In this document: one piece after another, positions 26,296 through 35,303 of the stretch | Position numbering within the stretch: the first letter of the stretch is position 1 | Layout: every line of letters begins with the position of its first letter | Assembly (NCBI GenBank): GCA_964419225.1 | Contig: CAYQPF010000029.1 | Coordinates: 1 to 39,325, forward strand | Length of the DNA: 39,325 bases | Direction of reading: 5' to 3' | DNA from: CAYQPF01 sp964419225 | GTDB lineage: Bacteria; Cloacimonadota; Cloacimonadia; Cloacimonadales; CAYQPF01 | Position numbers and translations under genes: made by a program | The notes under the pieces: generated by a model | Told to the model about the DNA's origin: nothing | The model's database searches: none | Seen by the model: the letters and a program-made list of their open reading frames with translations, nothing else

Positions 26296-27518
26296 GGAAA
26301 TTACTTCAGATAAATGTCACTGCGAATATAGGCTCAACAGGGAGATTAGCAGAGGAGTTAGGTCAAGTTGCTCAATCTCTCGGCTGGGAGAGTTATATAG
26401 CATACGGCAGAGATATGCGTCCCAGTAAATCGCATTTAATACGTATAGGTAATAACCTTGACAATTATTTACATGTAATTAAAACGCGCCTTTGTGACAG
26501 ACATAATTTTGGGTCATATTTTGCCACAAAAAAATTAGTAAGGTCAATTAAGAAAATTAAACCTGATATCATCCAACTTCATAATATTCATGGATATTAC
26601 CTTAATATTGAAGTTTTCTACAATTTCCTTTCTCAGTCGGGTATTCCTGTAGTCTGGTCTTTGCATGATTGTTGGACAATGACTGGTCATTGCGCTCACT
26701 TTGTTATGGCAGGTTGTGAAAAATGGAAAAGTGAATGCTATGATTGTCCTTTAACACGAAGCTATCCAAAATCACTTTTTACAGATAATTCAAGAAAAAA
26801 CTACAGAGAAAAAAAGAGACTGTTCACTTTACCAAAAAACATAACGGTTGTGTCTGCTTCTGAATGGCTTGGCGGCATTATACGAGAGTCGTTTTTATCT
26901 GAATATCCTCTTCACATAATACCTAACGGAATAAATTTAGATGTATTTTATCCAAGAAATGACACTAGCCATATTCGTGAGAAATATGGATTGGTTAATA
27001 AGTTTGTTCTAATGGGTATAGGAACTATGTGGGATAATAACAAGGGGCTATCTGATTATTATGAATTGAGGAAAGTCTTATCCGATAAATATGAAATTTT
27101 ACTTGTTGGTATGACACAAAAGCAGATAGCAAACTTACCAGATGGTATTACAGGAATTACACGTACTAATAATATTGATGAATTGGCAATGTTATATTCT
27201 GCTGCCGATGTAATTACAAGTTTTTCGTATATGGAGGCCTTTGGATTAACTCCAATTGAAGGATTTGCTTGTGGAACTCCGGCAATAGTATATAACTGTA
27301 CATCGTCACCAGAATTAATAACACCAGACATTGGACTTGTAGTTAAAGGTGGCAATATAACGGAAATTAAAAAAGCTGTAGAAGAGATATCCAGAAACGG
27401 GAAACAGTATTATTCCAAAGCATGTCGTCAAAGGGCAGAGTTAATGTACAGAAAAGAAGATCGTTTTGGTGATTATATAAAACTCTATGAGGAACTAATT
27501 TCAAATAAATTTAATTAA
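26289..27518 (+). CDS. Glycosyltransferase family 4
   Basis: This 409-residue GT-B enzyme has LLQINVTANIGSTGRLAEELG at the start and IIQLHNIHGYYLN. It has the conserved WSLHDCWTMTGHCAHF block with the nearby Cys-rich CEKWKSECYDCP, VSASEWLGGII, IIPNGINLDVFYP, and the donor-binding EAFGLTPIEGFACGTPAIVYN. This subtype is frequent in Bacteroides capsule operons. The final steps of repeat-unit assembly before the FucNAc genes are likely; linkage unknown. Confidence 0.9.
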   Translation: MVRKLLQINVTANIGSTGRLAEELGQVAQSLGWESYIAYGRDMRPSKSHLIRIGNNLDNYLHVIKTRLCDRHNFGSYFATKKLVRSIKKIKPDIIQLHNIHGYYLNIEVFYNFLSQSGIPVVWSLHDCWTMTGHCAHFVMAGCEKWKSECYDCPLTRSYPKSLFTDNSRKNYREKKRLFTLPKNITVVSASEWLGGIIRESFLSEYPLHIIPNGINLDVFYPRNDTSHIREKYGLVNKFVLMGIGTMWDNNKGLSDYYELRKVLSDKYEILLVGMTQKQIANLPDGITGITRTNNIDELAMLYSAADVITSFSYMEAFGLTPIEGFACGTPAIVYNCTSSPELITPDIGLVVKGGNITEIKKAVEEISRNGKQYYSKACRQRAELMYRKEDRFGDYIKLYEELISNKFN

Positions 27519-27526
27519 TTACACCC

Positions 27527-28542
27527 ATGTTTAGAGACAAAACACTGCTAATAACAGGTGGAACAGGCTCCTTTGGGAACGCTGTTTTGCGTCGTTTTAT
27601 TAATGACGACCGTTTCAAAGAGATCCGTATTTTCTCACGAGACGAAAAGAAACAGGATGACATGAGGCACACACTTCAGAATCCTAAGGTAAAGTTTTAT
27701 ATTGGCGACGTTCGGGATAAAAGATCTGTTGACGGTGTAATGAGCGGAGTTGATTATGTTTTTCATGCGGCGGCACTGAAACAAGTACCCTCTTGTGAGT
27801 TTTTTCCAATGCAGGCAGTAAAGACCAACGTCATGGGGACGGAGAATGTTCTGGATTCTGCTATAGAGCATGGTGTTAAAAATGTAGTTGTGCTTAGTAC
27901 CGACAAAGCCGCCTACCCTATCAATGCCATGGGAATAAGCAAGGCAATGATGGAAAGGTTGCAATAGCAAAGGGACGGCAGCTGGGGGCCGACTCTAAAA
28001 CAACAATCTGTTGCACCAGATACGGTAATGTAATGGCAAGTCGTGGTTCTGTTATTCCACTATGGATTGAGCAGATTAAGTCGGGAAGTTGCATTACCAT
28101 AACCGATCCTAATATGACACGGTTTATGATGACCCTCGATGACGCAGTGGACCTTGTATTGTATGCATTTGTTAATGGAAAGAATGGTGACCTTTTTGTT
28201 CAGAAAGCTCCGGCAGCTACACTTGACACACTTTCTAAATCTTTGATAGAGATTTATAAAACTGATACTGAAGTGAAGGTAATTGGGACCCGTCACGGTG
28301 AGAAGCTGTATGAAACACTGGTAACCCGCGAAGAGATGGTAAAGAGCATAGATATGGGTGACTATTTCAGGATTCCTGCAGATAATCGGGACCTAAATTA
28401 CGATAAATACTTTGTTGAAGGGCAGGAGGAGTTATCTATCATTGAAGATTACCATTCTCATAATACAAATCGATTGGATACTGAAGGCATGAAACAACTT
28501 CTTGTTAAATTAGATTTGATTAAAGAAGATCTGGGTTTATGA
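27527..28542 (+). pseudogene. fnlA: FnlA/CapE-type UDP-GlcNAc 4,6-dehydratase/5-epimerase, interrupted by a one-base frameshift
   Basis: Two reading frames together make one near-complete FnlA/CapE protein. The first (27527-27967) has ITGGTGSFGNAVL, RIFSRDEKKQDDMRH, AALKQVPSCEFFPM and LSTDKAAYPINAMGISK. The second has CCTRYGNVMASRGSVIP, DPNMTRFMMTLDDAVD and IGTRHGEKLYETL. Frame one meets a TAG at 27965-27967, while frame two is already open from 27961 and encodes AIAKGRQLGADSKTT. One missing base in the short purine run at 27953-27958 explains this. Adding one A restores the expected M-M-E-K-V-A-I-A-K and a total of 338 residues, the family length. The enzyme makes the first intermediate of UDP-L-FucNAc; FnlB and FnlC follow. 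The cause is either true inactivation or a sequencing error. Confidence 0.88.
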
Positions 28543-29660
28543 TACGAATCGGAATAACAGGGCAGGCCGGCTTTGTTGGCACATATCTTTTTAATACTCT
28601 TGGCCTAGACAAAGAATTTGAAAGGGTTCCATTTTCGGACAACTATTTTTCTGATGATGATAAACTTCGTTTGTTTGTGAAAGAATGTGATGTTATTGTT
28701 CATCTTGCTGCAATGAACCGCCACTCAGATCCTGAAGTTATTTATAATACTAACGTAGGTCTTGTAAAGAAGTTAATCTCTGCATTGGAAACCGAATCTG
28801 TCAAGCCACACATTATATTCTCGTCTTCTACTCAGGAGAACAGAGAGAATATGTACGGCAGATCCAAACGTGAAGGAAGAGAATTATTAGAACAGTGGGC
28901 TTCCAAAAACAGGGCAACATTGACCGGATTGATTATCCCAAATGTATATGGACCTTTTTCTGCACCGTTTTACAATACATTTATTGCAACATTCGCTTAT
29001 CAGCTAATTAATAATGAAAAACCTACTATCCAAACAGATGGAGATATTAAGTTAATTTATGTTGGATCTTTCTGCCGGTTTATTGTTGACAGGATTAAAA
29101 CTACAATGCCAGGATCCATTAACAAAATAGAAGTTCCTCAAGATTTTGAAAAAAGGGTTTCATCAATATTATCACTTTTTGAGAGATTTAAAACTCTCTA
29201 CATAGACAAAGGTATAATTCCCGAACTAAAGGATATTAATGAGATTAACCTTTTTAATACCTTTAGAAGCTATATAGATTATAAAAATTTCTTCCCAGTC
29301 AAATTAGTACAGAAAACTGACGACCGGGGTGTATTTGTTGAAACAGTAAAAATGGGGATTGGAGGACAAGTTTCGTTTTCAACTACTTTTCCCGGTATAA
29401 CCAGAGGAAATCATTTTCATACTAGAAAAATTGAACGATTTACGGTTATAAAGGGAAAAGCCAGAATTCAACTCCGGAAAATTGGGACGGATGAAGTTCT
29501 GAATTTCTTTCTTGACGGAAATGAGCCCTCCTATGTAGACATGCCTGTCTGGTACACTCACAACATCACCAATATAGGTGATGTTGAATTATATACACAA
29601 TTTTGGATTAACGAATGGTTTAACCCTGAAGATGGGGATACATTTTTTGAGGAGGTATAA
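28539..29660 (+). CDS. fnlB: FnlB/CapF-type bifunctional reductase with cupin domain
   Basis: This 373-residue fusion has an N-terminal SDR (GITGQAGFVGTYL at 4-16, VHLAAMNRHSDPEV, IFSSSTQENRENMYGRSKREG) and a C-terminal cupin from about residue 245 (ITRGNHFHTRKIERFTVIKGKARIQL...WYTHNITNIGD). That order and length match CapF/WbjC. In that enzyme the cupin epimerises at C3 and the SDR reduces C4 to give UDP-2-acetamido-2,6-dideoxy-L-talose. It overlaps the end of fnlA by 4 bases. Its intact state next to a frameshifted fnlA is notable. Confidence 0.92.
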   Translation: MIRIGITGQAGFVGTYLFNTLGLDKEFERVPFSDNYFSDDDKLRLFVKECDVIVHLAAMNRHSDPEVIYNTNVGLVKKLISALETESVKPHIIFSSSTQENRENMYGRSKREGRELLEQWASKNRATLTGLIIPNVYGPFSAPFYNTFIATFAYQLINNEKPTIQTDGDIKLIYVGSFCRFIVDRIKTTMPGSINKIEVPQDFEKRVSSILSLFERFKTLYIDKGIIPELKDINEINLFNTFRSYIDYKNFFPVKLVQKTDDRGVFVETVKMGIGGQVSFSTTFPGITRGNHFHTRKIERFTVIKGKARIQLRKIGTDEVLNFFLDGNEPSYVDMPVWYTHNITNIGDVELYTQFWINEWFNPEDGDTFFEEV

Positions 29661-30794
29661 ATGAAAAAGTTAAAAGTACTTACTGTTGTCGGAACTCGTC
29701 CGGAAATTATAAGACTCTCATGCGTATTAAAAAAGCTGGATGCTTCTGACGCAATTGAACATGTATTGGTTCACACAGGCCAAAACTATGATTATGAGCT
29801 CAATGAAATATTTTTTGAAGATCTGGGACTAAAAAAACCAGACTATTTTTTAAATGCTGCGGGAAAGAATGCTACAGAAACTGCCGGTTTAATACTTATT
29901 AATATTGATCCTGTATTGGAGGAGGTAAAACCTGATGCATTCCTTGTTTTAGGTGATACTAACTCATGTCTCTGTGCCATTGCTGCAAAAAAACGACACA
30001 TTCCAATATTTCACATGGAGGCCGGAAACAGATGTTTCGACCAAAGAGTCCCGGAAGAGAGTAATCGAAAAATCGTAGATCATACAGCAGATATAAATCT
30101 GACTTACAGCGATATTGCAAGAGAGTATCTTTTGGCTGAGGGGTTAAGACCGGACAGGATAATTAAAACCGGCAGCCCTATGTTCGAGGTATTAATGACA
30201 TACCGGTCAAAAATTGATAAATCGTCTGTATTAAAAGAGTTTAATTTAACAAAAGGGAAATATTTTGTAATATCTGCTCATAGGGAGGAGAATATAGCTT
30301 CAGAAACCAATTTCTTTAAACTTGTCGAAATTCTTAATATGATCGCTCAACATTACAACATGCCTGTTATTGTAAGCACTCATCCGAGAACCCGCAAAAT
30401 GATTGAAAAACACAATATTGAATTCAACCCTCTTGTCAGGCTTATGAAACCTTTGTCATTAAGTGATTATCTTGCCTTGCAGGTAGGTTCAAAAGCTGTC
30501 TTGAGTGATAGTGGTACAATATCAGAAGAGTCTTCTATATTGAATTTCCGGGCTCTGAACATTCGCGAGGCTCACGAGCGGCCTGAGGCAATGGAAGAAG
30601 CTAGTGTGATGATGGTTGGTCTTAACTCAGAAAGAGTTATGCAAGGTTTGGTTCAACTGGAAGAGCAGAAGATTGGAGATAGTAGGAATTTTCTACCTGT
30701 TGCTGACTATTCAAAGCCTAATGTAAGCGACAAGGTTATCCGTATTATTCTATCTTATACTGATTATATTAAAAGAGTTGTCTGGAGCGAATAA
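29661..30794 (+). CDS. fnlC: UDP-N-acetyl-sugar 2-epimerase (FnlC/CapG type)
   Basis: The 377-residue protein carries the non-hydrolysing 2-epimerase features: VVGTRPEIIRLSCVLKKLD at the N terminus, VHTGQNYDYELNEIFFEDLG, HMEAGNRCFDQRVPEESNRKIVDH, and SDSGTISEESSIL. Placed directly after fnlB with no gap, it should convert UDP-L-PneNAc (talose form) to UDP-L-FucNAc, the last step of the pathway. A general UDP-GlcNAc/ManNAc epimerase is the alternative reading, but the neighbours argue for FnlC. Confidence 0.92.
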   Translation: MKKLKVLTVVGTRPEIIRLSCVLKKLDASDAIEHVLVHTGQNYDYELNEIFFEDLGLKKPDYFLNAAGKNATETAGLILINIDPVLEEVKPDAFLVLGDTNSCLCAIAAKKRHIPIFHMEAGNRCFDQRVPEESNRKIVDHTADINLTYSDIAREYLLAEGLRPDRIIKTGSPMFEVLMTYRSKIDKSSVLKEFNLTKGKYFVISAHREENIASETNFFKLVEILNMIAQHYNMPVIVSTHPRTRKMIEKHNIEFNPLVRLMKPLSLSDYLALQVGSKAVLSDSGTISEESSILNFRALNIREAHERPEAMEEASVMMVGLNSERVMQGLVQLEEQKIGDSRNFLPVADYSKPNVSDKVIRIILSYTDYIKRVVWSE

Positions 30795-30797
30795 TAT

Positions 30798-32006
30798 ATG
30801 AAAATACTTTTCATAACCCAATATTTCTACCCTGAAATATTTAGGGGTAATGATATTGCATTTTATCTGGCAAGAGAAAATAATGTGACGGTTGTGACAG
30901 CCGTTCCTAATTACCCTAAGGGATCTTTTTTTGATGGATATGGGACTTTTTACAAATCGAGAGAGACAATTAACGGAATACGAATTGTAAGAGTTCCCAC
31001 AATTCCTCGGGGAGAGGCAGGTAAATTGAGATTAGCTCTTAATTACCTAACTTATATGTTGTTTGCTTCATTATATACAATAAAACTTGCTCTGACCGAA
31101 AAATTCGATTTTGTTTTTGTACAACAACTTTCCCCTGTTACAATGGCCATACCCGGTGTTTTGTACAAAAAATTACGGAAAGTTCCTCTGTATACATGGG
31201 TGTTGGACTTATGGCCGGAGAGCCTGCAATCTGCCGGAGGTATTAATAACAGATATTTATTACAAATTTTTACTTCAATCGCAAGGTTAATATACAGGAA
31301 CTCATCCAAGATCTTAATAAGTTCCAGAGGATTCAGAAATTCAATTATAGATAAGGTAGGAGATACCGGGAAGTTAATATATTTTCCTAATTGGGCAGAG
31401 GACATTTTTGAAAATCCACCTGCAGAGACTGTAGAAACACCTGCGTTGCTATCGGGTTTTCGAATAATGTTCGCTGGAAATATTGGTGAGGCTCAGGATT
31501 TTCCTTCAATAATACAGGCTGCTTTATTACTAAAGGATAAAAAGGAGATTAAGTTTATCATAATTGGAGAAGGAAGAAAAAAAAGATGGTTAGAGACCTT
31601 CATATTAGAAAACAAATTAGAGGAGACTGTTCAGCTATTGGGTGGATTCCCAATAAGTTATATGCCATATTTGTTTGAAAAAGCAGATGTAATGCTGGTA
31701 TCTCTAAAGGATGAATTAATTTTCAACATAACAATACCTGCTAAAATTCAAGCCTATATGGCTTCCTCAAAGCCAATTATTGCAATGATGAATGGAGAAG
31801 GAGCAACTCTAATTAAAGAATCAGAATGTGGTTTCACTATCGGAGCCGGTGAATATGAAAAACTATCCGATGAAATAAAAAACATATACCAATTTCCATC
31901 AGACAAATTGAAAGAGTATGGTGAAAGAGGAAAAAAATATTATATGAAATATTTTAGTAAGCAAATGTGCTTAGATAATCTATATAAAATCCTTGAATTA
32001 GAATAA
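30798..32006 (+). CDS. wbuB: WbuB-like L-FucNAc glycosyltransferase (GT4)
   Basis: This 402-residue GT-B protein begins ILFITQYFYPEIFRGNDIAFYLA. It has VVTAVPNYPKGSFFDGYG, YTWVLDLWPESLQSAGG, RIMFAGNIGEAQDFPSI and FNITIPAKIQAYMASSKPIIAMMNGEG, the pattern of the WbuB group of GT4. WbuB transfers L-FucNAc in E. coli O26-type loci and follows fnlABC there, as here. It starts 3 bases after fnlC. If fnlA is truly broken, this transferase would have no locally made donor. Confidence 0.9.
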   Translation: MKILFITQYFYPEIFRGNDIAFYLARENNVTVVTAVPNYPKGSFFDGYGTFYKSRETINGIRIVRVPTIPRGEAGKLRLALNYLTYMLFASLYTIKLALTEKFDFVFVQQLSPVTMAIPGVLYKKLRKVPLYTWVLDLWPESLQSAGGINNRYLLQIFTSIARLIYRNSSKILISSRGFRNSIIDKVGDTGKLIYFPNWAEDIFENPPAETVETPALLSGFRIMFAGNIGEAQDFPSIIQAALLLKDKKEIKFIIIGEGRKKRWLETFILENKLEETVQLLGGFPISYMPYLFEKADVMLVSLKDELIFNITIPAKIQAYMASSKPIIAMMNGEGATLIKESECGFTIGAGEYEKLSDEIKNIYQFPSDKLKEYGERGKKYYMKYFSKQMCLDNLYKILELE

Positions 32007-32017
32007 ATACTTACTCT

Positions 32018-32962
32018 ATGTATCTGTTGATCTTATTTATACTATTTATTTCAATCTTAGGTTATTTTAAATTAGCGGACCAATATAACATTATTGACAA
32101 GCCAAATGAGCGGAGTTCTCATAAACACATTACCCTCAGAGGTGGGGGTATTGTGTTTTATATTGGGGTTGCGCTCTATCTCTTATTCTATGGTCTTAAC
32201 TATCCTATGTTTATTCTTGGTCTCTCAATTATAGCAATCATAAGTTTAACAGACGACATTAAAACTATTCCTTCAAGGGTGAGGATAATATTTCACTTTG
32301 TTGCCATGCTTCTTATGTTCTACGATTGTGGTCTCTATTCCCTGCCTTGGTACTATACTTTTGCGGCATTGATTCTGTCGACAGGTATAATTAATGCCTA
32401 TAACTTCATGGATGGAATAAACGGACTGACAGGTGGCTACAGTGTTGTTGTAATGGCCTCTTTCTGGTATATAAACAACTATATTGTCCAATTCATAGAT
32501 AATAACCTGATTTATATAGTTCTGCTCTCGCTTCTTGTCTTCAGTTTCTTTAACTTCCGTAAACTAGCCAAATGCTTTGCCGGTGATGTGGGGTCTGTAA
32601 GTATTGCCTTTATCGTTGTTTTCCTATTGTGTAAACTGATTGTACAAGAGCATGACATTTCATACATAATTCTTCTTCTTACCTATGGTGTAGACACAGT
32701 CTTGACTATAGTCCACCGTCTGATATTGAAGGAGAATATCTTTGTAGCCCACAGAAAACACATGTATCAAATTATGTCTAATGAACTTCAGATACCCCAT
32801 TTATATGTTTCTCTTCTGTATATGGCAGCACAGGTTGTTGTTATGGCAGGGTACTTTATATTCAAAGCTAATAGTTCCTGTTATTTCCTGATTGCCGCAT
32901 CAGTAATGGGAACTATTTATATTGCGTTTATGCTAAAATACTTTAAACTCCATAGTCAGTAA
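32018..32962 (+). CDS. WbpL/WecA-like initiating phosphoglycosyltransferase
   Basis: This 314-residue polytopic membrane protein of the MraY/WecA superfamily has about ten hydrophobic helices. The cytoplasmic motifs are present: HKHITLRGGGIVFY, SLTDDIKTIPSRVR (the D-D-x-x-x-x-P box), NAYNFMDGINGLTGGYS, CFAGDVGSVS, and HRKHMYQ at the substrate-specificity loop. It moves a HexNAc-1-phosphate from UDP onto undecaprenyl phosphate and so starts the repeat unit. WbpL relatives prefer 6-deoxy HexNAc donors such as FucNAc or QuiNAc, consistent with the dehydratase at 938-2926. Confidence 0.92.
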   Translation: MYLLILFILFISILGYFKLADQYNIIDKPNERSSHKHITLRGGGIVFYIGVALYLLFYGLNYPMFILGLSIIAIISLTDDIKTIPSRVRIIFHFVAMLLMFYDCGLYSLPWYYTFAALILSTGIINAYNFMDGINGLTGGYSVVVMASFWYINNYIVQFIDNNLIYIVLLSLLVFSFFNFRKLAKCFAGDVGSVSIAFIVVFLLCKLIVQEHDISYIILLLTYGVDTVLTIVHRLILKENIFVAHRKHMYQIMSNELQIPHLYVSLLYMAAQVVVMAGYFIFKANSSCYFLIAASVMGTIYIAFMLKYFKLHSQ

Positions 32963-32980
32963 ATAAAAACTTTAGGTTAT

Positions 32981-34273
32981 ATGTACTCCAATCTTCTCTC
33001 TAAAAAATCCAAACTCGCTGTAGTAGGCTTGGGTTATGTGGGTCTTCCCATTGCTCTGGAATTTGCCAGGAAAATCTGTGTTATAGGGTTTGATATTAAT
33101 GAGGAGCGCCTCGCTAAAATGCGCGCCGGGAGTGACCCTTGCGGCGAACTGGCCGATGAGGCTTTCCTCAATACTGATATAATTTATACATCGTCGCTGG
33201 AGGTGCTTAAGGAGGCGTCGTTCTATATTGTGGCAGTGCCCACTCCTATTGATGATGCTAATATGCCGGATCTCAAACCGCTTTTGGGTGCCACTAAAAC
33301 TGTGGGCACCGTACTCAAGAGAGGCGACTATGTTGTTTATGAATCAACGGTGTACCCAGGTTGCACAGAGGATGATTGTGTTCCGTTGCTGGAGAAGCTG
33401 TCGGGGCTTAAATCTGGTGTCGACTTCAAGGTTGGCTACTCTCCGGAGAGGATAAACCCGGGGGACAAGGTTCATACGCTTACAAATACTGTTAAGATTG
33501 TTTCTGGGTGCGATGCCGAGGCTCTTGAGGTTGTTGCTAAGGTATACGAATTGGTTGTTAAAGCAGGTGTTCACCGCGCTCCCAACATTAAGGTGGCCGA
33601 GGCCGGGAAGATTGTCGAGAACACGCAGCGTGATGTTAATATTGCTCTTATGAATGAGTTATCCATTATCTTCAACCGCATTGGCATAAATACCTTTGAT
33701 GTTCTGGATGCTGCGGGCACCAAATGGAACTTCCTTAAGTTTTATCCCGGGCTGGTTGGTGGTCACTGTATAGGTGTCGACCCTTACTATCTTGTCCATA
33801 AGGCTCACCAGCTTAAGTATCATCCTCAGGTTATTAACTCGGGCCGTTTTGTAAATGACTCCATGGGTGGCTATATTGGCAAGAAACTGGTGAAGGAGAT
33901 GATACGTCTTGGCAAGAACATTATGAATGCCCGGGTGCTTGTGATGGGCATAACCTTCAAGGAGGATGTCTCCGATATCCGCAACTCCAAAGTTATGGAC
34001 ATAATAAACGAACTGCTCGACTACGGGGTATCTGTAGATGTTGTTGATCCTCGTGCCGTTGCCTCTGAGGTTCTTCATGAATACGGCATCTCTCTCATAG
34101 ACAAGCCTATGCTCCACGAATACGACACTGTTGTGGTTGCTGTCTCTCACAGAGAGTATCACTCTCTCGACGAGGCATACTTCCGCTCCCTCACCACTCC
34201 TAAGGCCGTCCTTGCCGACATCAAGGGCCTTTACCGGGGCAAAATCCGGGAGATGGTTTACTGGAGCCTTTAA
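32981..34273 (+). CDS. UDP-N-acetylhexosamine 6-dehydrogenase, TviB/WbpO type
   Basis: This 430-residue nucleotide-sugar dehydrogenase has the NAD-binding GLGYVGLP at 16-23 and VAVPTPID. It also has STVYPGCTEDDCVP, YSPERINPGDKVHTL, EAGKIVENTQRDVNIALMNE with the catalytic Lys near 210, and GGHCIGVDPYY with the catalytic Cys263. It oxidises C6 of UDP-GlcNAc or UDP-GalNAc to the uronic acid. With the TviC/WbpP-type epimerase at 6843 it can supply UDP-GalNAcA. Its base composition is visibly richer in G+C than the glycosyltransferase core, more like the operon's first genes, suggesting a conserved end piece flanking an exchanged middle. It is the last gene before the large inverted repeat. Confidence 0.92.
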   Translation: MYSNLLSKKSKLAVVGLGYVGLPIALEFARKICVIGFDINEERLAKMRAGSDPCGELADEAFLNTDIIYTSSLEVLKEASFYIVAVPTPIDDANMPDLKPLLGATKTVGTVLKRGDYVVYESTVYPGCTEDDCVPLLEKLSGLKSGVDFKVGYSPERINPGDKVHTLTNTVKIVSGCDAEALEVVAKVYELVVKAGVHRAPNIKVAEAGKIVENTQRDVNIALMNELSIIFNRIGINTFDVLDAAGTKWNFLKFYPGLVGGHCIGVDPYYLVHKAHQLKYHPQVINSGRFVNDSMGGYIGKKLVKEMIRLGKNIMNARVLVMGITFKEDVSDIRNSKVMDIINELLDYGVSVDVVDPRAVASEVLHEYGISLIDKPMLHEYDTVVVAVSHREYHSLDEAYFRSLTTPKAVLADIKGLYRGKIREMVYWSL

Positions 34274-34274
34274 T

Positions 34275-34373
34275 ACCTTGCCACAGTTTTTGGCATGTAG
34301 GTGGTATTGTGATAGTTGAAAATGTCATTTATTTAATGAAGTACTAACCACATGCCAAAAACTGTGGCAAGGT
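34275..34373. repeat. Long inverted repeat (24-bp perfect arms, 51-nt loop)
   Basis: The arms 34275-34298 and 34350-34373 are perfect reverse complements over 24 bases (core words TTGCCACAG and TTTTTGGCATG). Past a single bulged A at 34299, three more pairs form (34300-34302 with 34347-34349). The arms begin two bases after the TviB-type gene stop and end 97 bases before the lasso cluster. Neither strand has a T-run after the stem, so it is not a standard intrinsic terminator. I see no target-site duplication and no gene inside. A transcription boundary, a REP-like element or a small non-autonomous mobile element are the options. Confidence 0.8.
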
Positions 34374-34469
34374 CCACAAAAAAATTTCCTTATTCTGATT
34401 TTTTGTGTAATTTTATACTATAATATAAACAATATCTGCATATTACTTTATTCATTACCGATATTTAAA

Positions 34470-35303
34470 ATGATGGATCTGGATTTCTGTGTTGATTCTG
34501 TAGCAATTGATATTGTAACAGAAGAGTTGAAGAAGCTTTCTTGTCCTCTTTTATTTCGCCCTCACCTTGAAATAAAAGAGAACGATTTTTTTATAAATGT
34601 CCGTAATGTTGCAAGCTACCGTGTACAGGGTGGTGACAAAGTGCAAATACACCCACATGAAAACGCAGATATTGAGTCAATTAAACTATTTCTCAATGGT
34701 TCTGTATTGGGTGCGGTTCTTCATCAGAAAGGTATTATTCCTTTTCATGGATGTTCTTTTGTATATAATGGTCAGGGTATAATTATCTGTGGTCTTTCCG
34801 GTTCAGGAAAATCATCAGTAACAACAGCTTTCTGTCAGAACGGGGGTCGTTTTATAAATGACGATATTACACCTGTGCAGATTGGAGAGTCCGGAACAAA
34901 AATTCTTCCAATTAAAACCAAAATAAAACTTTGGGACGATTCTCTTCAAAGCTTGAATATTAATAATGACAACTTGCAGAGGATCAGGCCATCAATGGAT
35001 AAATTTTATATTTCTCTACCTGAGAAAATAATGACAGAGCAACCTCTTGACCATATACTTATCCTGTCAAAACACAATGAAGATATATTCAGGGCGAACG
35101 AATTAAGCGGGATGGCTAAATATAATGTATTGCGCAATCAGATTTACAGGAAATCCTACTTAAAGGGAATGCCTGAAACAAATAAAAACTATTTTAAACA
35201 ACTCTGCAAACTTGCACAACAAATCAGGATTACACAGGTGATACGCCCGCAGATATGTAGTATATATGATACTATGAATTTTATTAAGCAACAGATTGTC
35301 TGA
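34470..35303 (+). CDS. HPr-kinase-like lasso peptide tailoring kinase
   Basis: This 277-residue protein has the HprK C-terminal fold. FHGCSFVYNGQGIIICG leads into the P-loop GLSGSGKSS at 108-116, followed by FINDDITPV with the paired aspartates near 131-132. The N-terminal sensor domain of true HprK is missing. Such HprK homologues sit in lasso peptide clusters; the characterised example, from the paeninodin cluster, phosphorylates the C-terminal Ser of the precursor. Both precursors here end in Ser, which fits. It is the first gene of the lasso operon and overlaps the sulfotransferase as TGATG. I found no clear promoter in the 96 bases before it. Confidence 0.82.
   Translation: MMDLDFCVDSVAIDIVTEELKKLSCPLLFRPHLEIKENDFFINVRNVASYRVQGGDKVQIHPHENADIESIKLFLNGSVLGAVLHQKGIIPFHGCSFVYNGQGIIICGLSGSGKSSVTTAFCQNGGRFINDDITPVQIGESGTKILPIKTKIKLWDDSLQSLNINNDNLQRIRPSMDKFYISLPEKIMTEQPLDHILILSKHNEDIFRANELSGMAKYNVLRNQIYRKSYLKGMPETNKNYFKQLCKLAQQIRITQVIRPQICSIYDTMNFIKQQIV

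Noticed and set aside
28033..28542. Second part of fnlA as an independent gene starting at ATG 28033
   Set aside because: The same frame is open and conserved upstream to 27961, so the ATG is internal (in N-V-M-A-S-R-G-S) and the piece lacks the NAD-binding domain.
33659..34162. 167-codon minus-strand open frame inside the TviB-type gene
   Set aside because: Antisense to a conserved catalytic region, with no recognisable domain; explained by the G+C-richer codons of the true gene.
34275..34373. Reading the inverted repeat as terminal repeats of an insertion sequence
   Set aside because: Only 51 bases lie between the arms, there is no transposase, and flanking bases show no target-site duplication.
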